The position numbers and the translations under genes are program-made. Below are positions 29,566 through 40,853 of a DNA stretch of 64,000 nt, piece after piece. The DNA is from Forficula auricularia (taxonomy: Eukaryota; Arthropoda; Insecta; Dermaptera; Forficulidae), in assembly GCA_024734495.1 (NCBI GenBank), contig JALMQS010000225.1:3308369-3372368 (forward strand). The letters are read 5' to 3'. Position 1 is the stretch's first letter. The number at the start of each line of letters is the position of its first letter. The notes under the pieces are model-generated. The model ran no database searches. It saw nothing but the letters and a program-made list of their open reading frames with translations, and was not told the origin of the DNA.

Positions 29566-30342
29566 ATATCTATATATATAAAATTCTTTGCCCGATACAC
29601 TCACTCACTCACTCACTCACTCACTCACTCATCATCAAAACAGGCAGAACCACTGGACATAGAAACATGAAATTTGGAGAGGATATTACATCTATGACAT
29701 AGGGGCTCACTAAGAAAGGATTTTTCGAAATTCGACCCTTAAAGGAGTCAAAGGGGGCAAAGTGTGTTTTCACTGATTATGCGATATCTCTTAAGGACGA
29801 TAAAATATCTACTTGCTTTTTACTTATAAAAATAATAAATTAAAATATCTAAAAACTAATTTCAGGATTTTTTGAAATTCGACCCCTAAAGGGGTCAAAA
29901 GGGGCAAAATATCTTTGCAATGTGTTTACACAAACTATCCATTTTCAAATAAGAACGATAAGATATCTACTTGATTTTTACTTAATAAAATTCTAAATAC
30001 AAATATCTAAAAAGTAATTTCAGGATTTTTTGAAATTCGACTCCCAACTATCGAAAATGTGAGTGCGGGCAAAATTAAAACTCTCTCCGATCTTGATCAA
30101 ATTTTGTAGAGTTATTCTTTATTAGGTACTTTAAGAAACTATTCTTGTAAAAATCAACTATCAAAATTGACTGTAGGTGAGCGAAAGGGGGGGGGGGGGG
30201 GCAAATTATAGAAATTTTTAGCTTTTTTGTACATTTACTCTCAGAAAAACTGAGAGTTATTTATTTGCAAATATCTAAAAAATAATTTCAACCTCCCAAA
30301 ATATGAGTGGGGTCAAAAAATTAATACTTCTCTCCTGGAGCA
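29566..30342 (+). mobile_element. Repeat with (CACT)n leader inserted in element H
   Basis: Begins with an A/T stretch and a CACT microsatellite (about 29599-29630), then CAGAACCACTGGACATAGAA. It contains three spaced copies (29715, 29865 and about 30020) of a block with GGATTTTTTGAAATTCGAC, followed by a poly(G) tract at 30188-30201. The leader, with CACT/GACT repeats before 'ACCACTGGACATAGAAAC', is common at 5' ends of non-autonomous arthropod elements. Confidence 0.5.
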
Positions 30343-30934
30343 GCTATATATATATATATTTGTATCATTGTTCTATTTTGAAAACGGCTTTACCGATTTT
30401 GATGAAACAAATTCTATTAACAGGTTTTGAGGATGAGAAAGCGATCTGGCTAGGCCTGGACCTCGACAAATTTAATCTTAATTGATCTTTTCTTAATTAA
30501 AGTAATTATTGACAGATGAAAATCTCAATAAAAAAGTTTGTTTACATTTTTTTCAATTATGTTTTTTTTTTAATTGGTTTTTTAATTTTAAAACCCACTA
30601 ATAGGTTATAGCAAATATTAATATATTATATTAAAATTAGGAATTTTTTGTTTGTTTTTAATTAACAGGTGTCTAAATCATAACAAAACAGGTTTGTTTA
30701 CAAATAAAGTGGTTCAAGTGGCTTTTTTTTATATAACTTGGAAACAAATCTTATTTAATTTTATGTTTTTATTTCAGATCCTATACGATTATTTTTTTTA
30801 TTATTTTTTTCCTATTTATTTTTTATAATGTTTATCAATATGAACGAATGTGGGCAAATTGGTGTACGAGTAAACAAATATACACATAATATATATGTGG
30901 ACCATTAGAAAGCTTGAAATGCAAAAACTGGGTG

Positions 30935-31082
30935 GGGTGGGGTGATGTGGGAGGTGCAGGAGGTGGGGTGCAGTTGTGGGGGATCCGGGGGTGGGAGGCG
31001 CGGTTGGGGTAGGTGGGGCGGGGTGGGGTGCATTGGTGGGGGCGAGGTGTGTGGTTTCGGGAGGGGGGGGGGGTCAGGGGTT
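30935..31082 (+). repeat. G-rich, potential G-quadruplex block
   Basis: About 150 bp in which the plus strand has many G3-G5 runs (for example GGGTGGGGTGGGGTG and GGGAGGGGGGGGGGG), just 5' of the terminal hairpin. The equivalent block is kept at 18590-18685 and 34575-34676 although the flanks are AT-rich. Confidence 0.8.
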
Positions 31083-31116
31083 ACCGTGCATCGCTCAGTG
31101 GCTCCAGGTACTATAT

Positions 31117-31215
31117 ATTATTTATGTGATTATTTTCATCAAGCTGAGGACAACTTCAGTGATTTCTTTTGGTGAATCAACAGCTCTTATACTTTCGGCA
31201 AAACAAAATTTTTTC
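31117..31215 (+). mobile_element. Element V 3' end fragment
   Basis: GTGATTATTTTCATCAAGCT, GAGGACAACTTCAGTGATTT and ATACTTTCGGCAAAACAAAA. It directly follows the Helitron-like 3' end. Confidence 0.5.
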
Positions 31216-31365
31216 AAATAAGTTTATTTCATTCGGGATTTATCCTTTTCATTATCCTTCGTCTGCCTTTCTATCAATTCTCCAGTTCTAACAGTTCGGC
31301 TCCAAAAGAAAACACTTTTAATACATACAGTAAGAACAAGGATAATATAACCGAAAAACTAAAAC

Positions 31366-32103
31366 AAAAATAATTTTTAAGAAAAAAATAAAAACCGACT
31401 TCAAAAAATTAAATGCAACAAATAAAATACACTAAAAGGTATAAAATAATTATTATCTTATTTAGTTACAACTAAACGACGAAATATTAACATGAAATTA
31501 CTTTTTGAAGTCGGTGCCAAACTAACTATACCTATAAGCGAGCATACCTCCAAACGTACTAAGTAAGATCCGTCGAGTGCGATTCATAAAAGGTATATGT
31601 TTGGCACCAACTTCAAAAAGTAATTTCATGTTAATATTTCGTCGTTTAGTTGTAACTAAATAAGATAATAATTATTTTATACCTTTTAGTGTATTTTATT
31701 TGTTGCATTTAATTTTTTGAAGTCGGTTTTTATTTTTTTCTTAAAAATTATTTTTATTTTTCTTCTTTTTAGTGATGTTATTAATAGTGATCATATCATC
31801 AGAACTTGACCAAATTAATATGACACCATCCCTAAGACACCCCTTTCGGATAAAAAAAGAACCATCGAAATCGGTTCATAAACAAAGAGGTTAGGTCTAA
31901 ACAAACCTAATAAAAAAGGTCTAATACCTATGAAAAAATACGAAAAAAATGGGACCAATCGGAAGCTAGACTGGACCCAATGCAAAAAAATTTTCAAAAT
32001 CGGTTGAGAATTAGCGGAGATATGAGGTAACATAGGCACAAAAAAAAAAAAAAAAAAAATTCAATCGAATAGAGAACCTCCTCCTCTTTTTGAAGTCGGT
32101 TAA
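31366..32103 (+). mobile_element. Foldback family A (copy 2)
   Basis: Same order as 318-1034: a hairpin (31368-31515 with 31600-31750) and a tail ending GAAGTCGGTTA. It forms, with the inverted copy at 32388-33133, a head-to-head pair separated by about 285 bp. Confidence 0.75.
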
Positions 32104-32117
32104 AAATAGCAATATTC

Positions 32118-32418
32118 ATGGGACATTCCACGCTAAATCGGACGATTTGAAAAATTTTAATTTTTTGATATTTTTTTTAACCCATCAAAAAACTCTTCCT
32201 GGTAAATTTTGAAATTTTTTTGATCACCGGTTTAAAAGATGTCGAATTTCGGTATTTGCTCATAACTTCTTCATGTGAAATTTTTGTTTTTTTAGATCCT
32301 TTTTAGAAAAAAATACAAAAATTTATTTAAAGTGTTTTTATATGCGATTTTTGACTTTGAATATTTTAATCTTGTTTTTAACCGACTTCAAAAAAGGAGG
32401 AGGTTCTCTATTCGATTG

Positions 32419-32451
<33 letters not shown>

Positions 32452-33759
32452 TGCCTATGTTACCTCATATCTCCGCCAATTGTCAACCGATTTTGAAAAT
32501 TTTTTTGCATTGGGTCCAGTCTAGCTTCCGATTGGTCCCATTTTTTTTTCGATTTTTTTTCATAGGTATTAGACCTTTTTTATTAGGTTTGTTTAGGTTT
32601 GTTTAGACCTAACCTCTTTGTTTATGAACCGATTTCGATGGTTCTTTTTTTATCCGAAAGGGGTGTCTTAGGGATGGTGTCATATTAATTTGGTCAAGTT
32701 CTGATGATATCATCACTATTAATAACATCACTAAAAAGAGAAAAATAAAAATTTTTAAGAAAAAAATAAAAACCGACTTCAAAAAATTAAGTGCAACAAA
32801 TAAAATACACTAAAAGGTATAAAATAATTATTATCTTATTTAGTTACAACTAAACGACGAAATATTAACACGAAATTACTTTTTGAAGTTGGTGCCAAAC
32901 ATATACCTTTTATGAATCGCACTCGACGGATCTTACTTAGTACGTTTGGAGGGTACGCTCGCTTATAGGTATAGTTTGTTTGGCACCGACTTTAAAAAGT
33001 AATTTCGTGTTAATATTTCGTCGTTTAGTTGTAACTAAATAAGATAATAATTATTTTATACCTTTTAGTGTATTTTATTTGTTGCACTTAATTTTTTGAA
33101 GTCGGTTTTTATTTTTTTCTTAAAAATTTTTATTGAAACTGTATATACTCTTCGATTATTTTGATAATTTTTTCTTTTAAACTTCTATTCATTTAACAAA
33201 TTTTAAGACCGGGTTGATAGTGGTCCCATAATAATTACTATTTTTTTCGATTTTTGATTTTGATTTTCTTTCAACAAATACTAATTATTTATTTTAAACA
33301 CCTGTTAACGATAAAAATCAATTCAAAATAACCACACAAGAGAACTCAATACCAAAAAGGGGTGTTAATAAAGGTTTTAATATAGCAAATAAATTTTTCT
33401 CGAAAATTTTCAAAAATCGAAAAAAATAGTAATTTTATGAGACCACTATCAACCTGGTCTTAAAATTTGTAGAATGAATAGAGATTTATAATTAAATTTA
33501 AGTTTAAATATTTTTTTTTATATTTTTTTCTAAAAAGTATGTAAAAAAACAAAAATTTCCAAAAAAAAAAAGATTATTAATTTGGACCATTTTTGAAGAA
33601 GTTATGAGCGAAATACCGAAATTCGATATCTTTTGAACCAGTGATCAAAAAAATTTCAAAATTTACCAGGAAGAGTTTTTTGAAGGGTACTAAAAATTGT
33701 CAAAAAATCAAAAATTAAAATTTTTCAATCCGTCCGATTAAGCGTGGAATACCTCTCAT
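32118..33759. mobile_element. Foldback element with ends CATTCCACGC, hosting a family A copy
   Basis: Outer arms 32118-32345 and 33530-33759 are inverted repeats (ACATTCCACGCTAAATCGGA against TCCGATTAAGCGTGGAATAC). A second inverted repeat lies inside (33205-33290 with 33385-33475; GGTTGATAGTGGTCCCATAA against its complement). The family A copy at 32388-33133 sits in the left half and is presumably a later insertion. Confidence 0.7.
32388..33133 (-). mobile_element. Foldback family A (copy 3, inverted)
   Basis: Starts TTAACCGACTTCAAAAAAGG and ends in the hairpin (32760-32890 with 32990-33125). The whole is the reverse complement of copy 2, with a longer poly(T) run at 32420-32450. Confidence 0.75.
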
Positions 33760-33944
33760 ACATAGCTAATAAATAGTAACAATAATAATATTTATAAAGA
33801 AAAGCATATGCATTAATTTGCAGATTCCCGTCTAAAATGATAAAGATTATATGTGCCTTGCTATAATATAGTACATTCAAAGCTGTCTCTGCCCAGAGAG
33901 ACAAGTGGGACCAAGACGTTAATCTCTCAAGGGCTCCGAATAAA

Positions 33945-34743
33945 TCTTATCTACTCTTATTAAACGAGCAAAAATTGTATATATATTTATTTATATATTT
34001 GTTTGTATATTTGTATCTTAGTTCTATTTTGAAAACGGCTCTACCGATTTATATGAAACCAACTCTAGTAACAAGTTTTGAAGATGAGAAAACGATCTGG
34101 CTAGGTCTGGACCTCGACAAAATTCATCTTAATTGATCTTTTCTTAATTAAACTAATTATTGATAGATGAAAATCTGATTAAAAAAGTTTGTTTACATTT
34201 TTTTCAATTATCTTTTATTTATTAATTGTTTTTTTTTTAATTTTAAAACCCACTAATAGGTTATAACAAATATTATTATATTATATTAAAATTTGGAATT
34301 TTTTTGTTTTTAATTAACAGGTGTCTAAATCATAAGATTACAGGTGTGTTTACAAATAAAGTGGTTGAAAGGCTTTTTTATATAACTTGGAAACAAATCT
34401 TATTTATTTTATGTTTTTATTTCAGATCCTATACGATTATTTTTTTATTATTATTTTCCTATTTATTTTTTTATAATGTTTATCAATATGAACGAATGTA
34501 GGCAAATTGGTGTACGAGTAAACAAATATACACATAATATGTGGACCACTAGAAAGCTAGAAATGCAAAAACTGGGTGCGGGGTGGGGTGGATGTGGGAG
34601 GTGCAGAAGGTGGGGTGCAGTTGTGGGGGATCCGGGGGTTGGGTCGAGGTGCGTAGTTTCGGGGGGTCCAGGGGGCGTGTATTATATATATGTGTATTTT
34701 TTTAATCTGGGAACCGTGCATCGCTCGGTGGCTCCAGGTACTC
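33945..34743 (+). mobile_element. Helitron-like element H (most complete copy)
   Basis: From TCTACTCTTATTAAACGAGC (33949) to ACCGTGCATCGCTCGGTGGC and CCAGGTACT (34743), uninterrupted, about 795 bp. It contains the GAAAACGGCTCTACCGATTT block, AAAACCCACTAATAGG, AATTAACAGGTGTCTAAATC and ATTTCAGATCCTATACG, and the G-rich block. Non-autonomous. Its short open frames are not supported as genes. Confidence 0.6.
34575..34676 (+). repeat. G-rich, potential G-quadruplex block
   Basis: Equivalent to 30935-31082 and shorter. The G runs are all on the plus (element sense) strand. Confidence 0.75.
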
Positions 34744-34900
34744 TTATCTTATTATATTAAACGAGCAATTCTTGTATATAAAACGGCTCTAACGATTTCG
34801 CTAAAAATTGGTGAACTTATTAAGTCTTATGAGTTATTAGTCGTCTATACAGTTTAATCCGATTGAAATAAAGGAAGGGGGTGCAAATTAGTCATGTCGC
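34744..34900 (+). mobile_element. Second Helitron-like 5' end, head to tail
   Basis: Immediately after the 3' hairpin a new 5' end begins (TTATATTAAACGAGCAATTC, AAAACGGCTCTAACGATTTC). The copy is lost after about 150 bp. Confidence 0.5.
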
Positions 34901-35200
34901 AAAATAAATATTTTAATCTGTTCATATCTCGTCTTCGGTAAGTCACAAACCCTTAAAATTTGAAACTTAAGCTATTCAGGGCCAGTTGTATGTCGCTTTG
35001 TAAATGCTTTTTACAAGTGACAAATGGTAGATGGTAGATCGACTGGTAAATGTCCATATGCGTTGAACAAGGGTTTTAGACACTTAAGTAAAAATTAAGA
35101 TTTATTTTTATGTTGGCGTGCAAAAATCCCTAAAACGTCACTAAAATGTTTTGTTTTTCAAGTGTTACAACCCATGGTTTTTTAAATATAGTGACATTTT
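34901..35200. other. Unassigned sequence
   Basis: No recognised element. Confidence 0.4.
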
Positions 35201-35204
35201 AAAA

Positions 35205-35850
35205 AAATAAGATGACGTGTTCTGATGTGGTCACCCACTTGACTTTACCATACAACCTGGCCCATCACTTATATTTAATATTTAATAAAATTATTCATTA
35301 GGGGAGGGGGCTAGTTTTTGCATTTTTAGACTCCTGGGGACCACTGATTATGTATACAAAATTTGGTTGAGTTTGGCACAAGGGCCTAGATTTTCATTTT
35401 TTGACCATACACCCCCCCCCCATTTTGGGCGGTTAGTTTTTGCATTATTTAGATTTCTGGGGTCCCACTGATTATGTATACAAAATTTGGTTGGCTCAAA
35501 TGGCCTAGATTTTTAATTTTTAACCCCCATCCACTCCCCTTAATTTTGGGTTGATATGCACCAAAATCTAATCAGCTCTTAATCTCAATGCACCAAAACT
35601 ACGTGTGAAATTTGGTTTCGGTATTCACACTAATTTTTGATCTAGCTCGTCCATAAAAATTTGGTAACGCACAGATTAACTAACAGACGGACAACCAGAC
35701 AACCAGACTAACAGACATTTTGACAAAACAATTATTATCTCAAAAAATATAATTTTTTCGATGTTCACTTATTAGGGCTTTTTCTGCTATGGTTTCGCTC
35801 AATTTTTTTAATCAAAATAGTTTCAAAACCTTTGAAACAACCTTATATAT
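35205..35850 (+). mobile_element. Element W (copy 2, right end lost)
   Basis: GACGTGTTCTGATGTGG, ACTTTACCATACAACCTGG (35242), two C-rich units, TCGATGTTCACTTATTAG and GGTTTCGCTCAATTTTTTTA. The right TIR is missing. Confidence 0.6.
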
Positions 35851-35944
35851 AATTTTTATTTATTTAACAAGTTTTCATAAACTAATATAAGATACGAGTA
35901 GCTTAAAATTACCAGACATCCTTAAATAAAATGAATGATTGATG

Positions 35945-36015
35945 ATAATTTTATTGAAAAGATTTTCCTGCCTAGAGTAGTTTTGTGTTGATAATATGTG
36001 GATGTGTATTTGCAC
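35945..36015 (-). mobile_element. Element V end fragment, inverted
   Basis: ATTGAAAAGATTTTCCTGCC and TAGAGTAG parallel the complement of the V 3' end. Degenerate. Confidence 0.3.
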
Positions 36016-37520
36016 CAAACACATGACACCCTCTTTGATATATTCTTGATACTAGTATCATTTTAAAAAAATTGCAATAACAAAATGTGAATCCTTTTAA
36101 ATAGGAAATATTTCAATTTGTCTGCCTGGATATTTCGACAAGGTCGTTAATCTTTTGAATAGGTGCTAACATCCTTCCTGTTGAGTCCCTGATCCCACGG
36201 GAATAGAGAATCGACTTTAAATGAAAGAACGGAGTGGCGCCAAAAGTCTACAACTTATTGATCTGTGTTTAAATCGATCCAAAAGTTACAGTCTCACTAA
36301 CTCACCATTTTCAGTCTATAGAACAAAAGCATGACCTTCGAGAAAAAAAAAATTTAAATAAATAAATTTAAAAAAAAATTTAAATAAATAAATTTTAAAA
36401 AAATAATAATAATAATAATTATAAAATCCACGAAAGTTAAAAAAAAAAAATTGGAAAGATTTTCTTGCCGAGATTTGCAGAAATGTTGATTTCCTCTTAA
36501 AAATCAAAAGAATAAATATTCTGATTATCACGTGTTTAGCATAGCTCTTTTGTCAAATATATCAAATCTAAATTTTAATTTCAGAGTTAAAAAAAAAAAA
36601 AAAAAAATTAAAAATTCTCTTAGAGAAAAAATCTCAACTTTTTCAATTTACTGTACTCTCTCTGCACATTTTAAGCATTTGAGTATTTTGGCCATCAAAG
36701 GATTTGAGTTAGAAGCTTAAACTTGCCATAAACGCGTAGGTTATTATTTCAAATCTTTGGGTCAAATTTTAGCTCATAAGTAGAGACCGGATTACTATGC
36801 AATTGCATATTTTGTTTGCTGCCACATACGACCCAGGAGATCAATTATCTACCCGAATCATGCATCTAGGATACTGTGGGTTAAATTTTATACTGCGTAT
36901 TTTTGCATATTTGAGTAATATTGCATAAAATTGCATATTTGAATGATATTGCATAAATTTGTATATTTTGAGGCAAATACAGATGTTTTAAAAGTAACTT
37001 TTAGGAGAAAGAATGAAAAAAAAGAAGAAATAAAACAGGGGGGCACTAATTCCTCGTTTTTTATTTATTTTTGATTTTTTTGTATATTTTATATTGTATA
37101 TATTTTTTTATTGTTTTTGTATATTTTGAGTTGGATTTATGATTTATAAACAAATAAATAGATTTATATTCTCTAATTGTTTGTTTGCTTATTATTTATT
37201 TGTGTATATATTTTTTTATATTATATCTTATATCTAGTAACTAGTTGGTTGGCAAGTTAAAGCTTTTTTATGGCAAGCTTCTTTTACGATTAAATGATTA
37301 GGAAAATAAAAAATAAAATAAGGAATCACTCAATAATAGAATAGAGAAAATAGATTCTGCCCTTCGAAGAACGGTTCGCCAACGCTAGGAAATAATTGGA
37401 TAGTAAAAAAGAAGTAGATCTAGTCAAATAAATCAAAATCATTATTTCTATTTTCCTAATTGTGTATAATTTGTCTCTTGTTCAGTTTTTTATAAACAGA
37501 GAAAAAGAAAACTATATTAT
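36016..37520. other. Unassigned AT-rich sequence
   Basis: It includes near-repeats of AAATTTAAATAAATAAATTT (36350-36395), a TTGCATATTTGA-type short repeat (36880-36960) and poly(A) runs. No gene is recognised. Confidence 0.4.
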
Positions 37521-37522
37521 TT

Positions 37523-38390
37523 TTACTTTACCAACAGGGTATGGTCAAGTATTGGAATCGTGCATGAAAAGGGTGTTTTTTTCCTTCTTTTTTTCGAAAT
37601 ATCTCAAAAACGGATGAAACCATTTTGTTTAAAAAAATTGAGCAAAACCATGGCATTTCGCTCTACAAAAAAGCTCTAATAAGTGAACATCGAAAAAAAT
37701 ATATTTTTCGAAATAATAATTGTTTTGTCAAAATACTGTTAGTCTGTCTGGTTGTCCGTCTGTTAGTTAGTCTGTGTGTTAACAAATTTTGTGGACGAGC
37801 TAGCTTATAAACTAGTGTGAATATTGAAACCAAATTTCACACGTAGTTTTGATCCATTGAGATTAAGAGTTGATTAGATTTTGGTGCACATCGACCCAAA
37901 ATTAAGGGGGTGGAGGGGGGGGGTTAAAAATTAAAAAATCTAGGCCATTTGAGCAAACTCAACTAAATTTTGTATACATAATCAGTGGACCCAAAAGTCT
38001 AAAAATGCAAAAATCTAACCGCTCCAAAATGGGGGGGGGGGGGGTTGGGTCAAAAAATGAAAATCTAGCCTCTTGTACCAAACTCAACCAAATTTTGTAT
38101 ACATGATTAGTGGCCCCAGAGGAATCTAAAAATTCAAAAACTAATCACCCAAAATGGGGGGGGGGTAGGGTCAAAAAATGAAAATCTAGCCTCTTGTACC
38201 AAACTCAACCAAATTTTGTATTCATGATCAGTGGGCTCAGAGTAATCTAAAAATGCAAAAACTAACCCCCCCTCCCCTAGATGATTATAAATAATTTTAT
38301 TAAATATTAAATATAAGTTAGGGTCCAGGTTGTATGGTAAAGTCAAGTGGATGGCCACTTCAGAACACGTCAGCTTATTTTATCCTTGAT
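37523..38390 (-). mobile_element. Element W (copy 3, complete, inverted)
   Basis: ACTTTACCAACAGGGTATGG at 37527 and GTATGGTAAAGTCAAGTGG at 38333 are the two ends. Between them are three units with G-runs, of which 38027-38044 (about 18 G with breaks) and 38157-38166 are the longest. The distal flank AACACGTCAGCTTATTTTA is shared with copies 1 and 2. Frames within are repeat-derived. Confidence 0.65.
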
Positions 38391-38836
38391 TAAATATTTT
38401 TTTTTTTTTATTAAAAAATAGAGTAAATTTCCTAATTTTGTTTTATCCTAAGTTCAAACAAGAAAAATTATATTTATTAGTAATCCATTATAGTACCTAC
38501 TCACGTGTTCAATTATTTGATGTTGTTCGAGACAAACCAAATAGAAATAAATAATATTTGTCATTAAAATATGAAATATTCTTTAAAATAAAAGGTTTAT
38601 CTTTCTGAGAGGAATATAGTTGTTGATTTTAGATAACTCTTAGTAAATGAACGCTCTAAATTATATGTCCAGTCAATTACGACTTTGCCTCAAAAGAAAT
38701 AAAAAAATTATTAAAAAAACTTTTTAAAAATCATGCTTTTATTGCACAATGAAATAAACACCAGAAAATATTTTTTTCTTTAGTACTCTAAAAATTTACT
38801 TACTACTATAATTAAAAATAAAAGCGTAGGCGCTTA
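38391..38836. other. Unassigned AT-rich sequence
   Basis: No recognised element. Confidence 0.4.
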
Positions 38837-40342
38837 TTAACCGACTTCGAAAAAAGGAGGAGGTTATCAATTTAACGGAATGTCTGTTTTTTTTTTGTGT
38901 TTGAACATTTATTTCTCTTTACCATGTTGACCGATTTCGATTATTTTTTTGCATTGGGTTCAGTCTCGTACCCGATTGGTCCCGTTTTTTTTTAATTGGT
39001 ATTGGACCTTTTTTGTTTTATATGTTCACCCATAACTTCCTTGTTTATAAACCGATTTCAATGATTCTTCTTTTATTGGAAAGGGGGGTACCATACCGGT
39101 GGTCCTATATTAATTTGGCCACTTTCTGTTGATATGATCAATAACAAAATAACGGAAATCTCCAATTCTTATGAGCAAATAATCGAAATTATAATAAATA
39201 AAATCTTTTATAAAAAAACAATCTTAAAACGTTCATTTAAAACCCGCTAACGTTTCGAGATAATTTCTCTATTAATGAATTGAATTTTATTATCAATTTC
39301 TGATTCATTCGCTCGAATCTTTCTCTTACGAGATGCATGCAAGGTATTATCATAAGTCACTATTCTTAACATCACTAAAAAGAGAAAAATAAAAATAATT
39401 TTTACAAAAAAAACCGACTTCAAAAAAATTAAATGCAACAAATAAAATAATAAGAACTCAAAAATAAAATAAAATGCACTAAAAGGTATAAAATAATTAT
39501 CTTATTTATGTTACAACTAAACGATGAAATTGTTACATGAAATCACTTTTTGAAGTCGGTGCCAAACAAACTATATAAGCGAGCTTACGCGATGTTGTCT
39601 TCATTACCCGCCAAACGTACTAAGATCCGTCGAATGCGATTCATAAAATGTATATGTTTGGCACCGACTTCAAAAAGTAATTTCATGTAACAATTTCATC
39701 GTTTAGTTGTAACTAAAATAGATAATTATTTTATACCTTTTAGTGCATTTTATTTTATTTTTGAGTTCTTATTATTTTATTTTGTTCCATTTAATTTTTT
39801 TGAAGTCAGTTTTTTTTCTAAAAAATTATTTTTATTTTTCCCTTTTTTAGTGATTTTAAGAATAGTGACTTATAATAATACCTTATTGCATTCATCTCGT
39901 AAGAGAAAGATTCGGGCGAAGGAATCAGCAATTGATAATAAAATTATAGAGAAATTATCTCGAAACGTTAGCGGGTTTTAAATGAACGTTTTAATATTGT
40001 TTTTTTTTATAAAAAATCATCGAAATCGGCCCACATGGTAAAGAGAAATCGACGAACAAACATCATCGGAACTTGACCAAATTAATATGGGGCCACCTCT
40101 ATGGTAACCCCTTTCTAATAATAGAAGAATCATTGAAATCGGCCCATAAACAAAGAAGTTATGCGTGAACATACATAACAAAAAAGGTCCAATACTAATG
40201 AAAAAACGGAACCAATCGGGAACTAGACTGAACCCAATGCAAAAAACATAATCGAAATCGGTCCACATGGTAAAGAGAAATAAATGTTCAAACAGAAAAA
40301 AAAGACATTTGATTTTGATTTGATAACCTACTCGTCGGTTAA
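38837..40342. mobile_element. Foldback family A, complete 1.5-kb copy
   Basis: Begins TTAACCGACTTCGAAAAAAG and ends CTACTCGTCGGTTAA. The arms pair over almost the whole length: ATTCGCTCGAATCTTTCTCT (39308) with its complement near 39905, GTTTAGTTGTAACT near the centre, and loop 39565-39660. The arms differ by indels, for example a missing block near 40015. It shows that the shorter copies (318, 31366) are single-arm-plus-hairpin derivatives. Confidence 0.75.
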
Positions 40343-40427
40343 AAAGGAATTTATCTACCTCCAATCAGGTATTTGAACCCATGAGAAATAACAGATAAAA
40401 TATATTTATAATTAAAAGGACTGATGA

Positions 40428-40434
<7 letters not shown>

Positions 40435-40463
<29 letters not shown>
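40435..40463. repeat. (AT)n microsatellite
   Basis: About 14 AT units adjoining the left end of element X1. A matching (TA)n tract flanks its right side (41232-41284). Confidence 0.9.
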
Positions 40464-40466
<3 letters not shown>

Positions 40467-40518
40467 AAGGAGACAATAAAAGAGTGTGTCTTCTGCTGGA
40501 ATTATAAATTTTATTTAT

Positions 40519-40571
40519 TTATAACGAGACTATAGTTTCGAGGGCTTTTGCCCCTCATCAGTCATTACAAT
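40519..40571 (-). ncRNA. Hammerhead motif, left arm of X1
   Basis: Minus strand: AATGA, CTGATGA, stem GGGGC/GCCCTC around AAAA (imperfect; the unpaired A of other copies is lost), GAAA, CTATAG, TC, then TCGTTAT. Slightly decayed relative to the right arm. Confidence 0.5.
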
Positions 40572-40634
40572 GTATTCACATGAATTAATTTATGAATGAA
40601 AGTTTTACATTTTTCATGTGGTAAGGTTATAAAT

Positions 40635-40853
40635 GGGGAGCCGGGTTGGCTCAGTTGGCTAACGCACCGGCCTCGTTTCGACATCGATCGATTATGACGA
40701 TGTTGGAATGGGAGGCCGGGGTTCGATCCTGGCTGACGAATAAAAATTTCTACCGGCTGAAAACTCGGCTCCCCCACTAACCCTACTAACACTTTACTTA
40801 TGTGCTGTCTAAATGGGCTTTGTTCCCGGTGACATTAAATAAATAAAAAAAAA
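40635..40853 (+). mobile_element. tRNA-derived SINE (copy 1)
   Basis: A box TGGCTCAGTTGGCTAACG (40649) and B box GGTTCGATCCTGG (40721) of an RNA polymerase III promoter. A tRNA-unrelated body contains ACCGGCTGAAAACTCGGC and GTGCTGTCTAAATGGGCTTT, ending AATAAATAAAAAAAA. It is flanked by a perfect 12-bp duplication AAGGTTATAAAT (40623-40634 and 40854-40865), the mark of target-primed insertion by LINE machinery. It sits inside the left arm of X1. Confidence 0.92.

Larger units (their letters stand above)
29519..31115 (+). mobile_element. Helitron-like element H (interrupted copy)
   Basis: The 5' end ATCTACTCTTATTAAACGAG (29519) is followed by an A/T leader, then an insert (about 29566-30342). 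The element resumes at TTTGTATCATTGTTCTATTT and GAAAACGGCTTTACCGATTT. It continues through AATTAACAGGTGTCTAAATC and a G-rich block (30935-31080) to the terminal hairpin ACCGTGCATCGCTCAGTGGC and CCAGGTACT. There is no TIR and no TSD. The TC start, the 3' hairpin and the insertion next to T are Helitron features, but no Rep/helicase is present and the final CTRR is not clear. Confidence 0.55.

Noticed and set aside
30942..31221. Gly-rich open frames of 77 and 81 residues
   Set aside because: They come from the G-rich block of the Helitron-like element, and two frames are open at once.
31815..32039. Open frame repeated at 63468-63701 and elsewhere
   Set aside because: It lies in the tail of family A foldbacks and is present only because the copies are similar; it differs in length by simple frame changes.
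34304..34501. Conserved open frame in Helitron-like copies (also 14606-14833)
   Set aside because: Conserved only as DNA; the frames diverge after about 30 residues through indels, and the protein is low-complexity Phe/Ile/Leu.
36316..36720. Phe/Lys-rich open frames
   Set aside because: Low-complexity A/T runs produce them; there is no domain or conservation.
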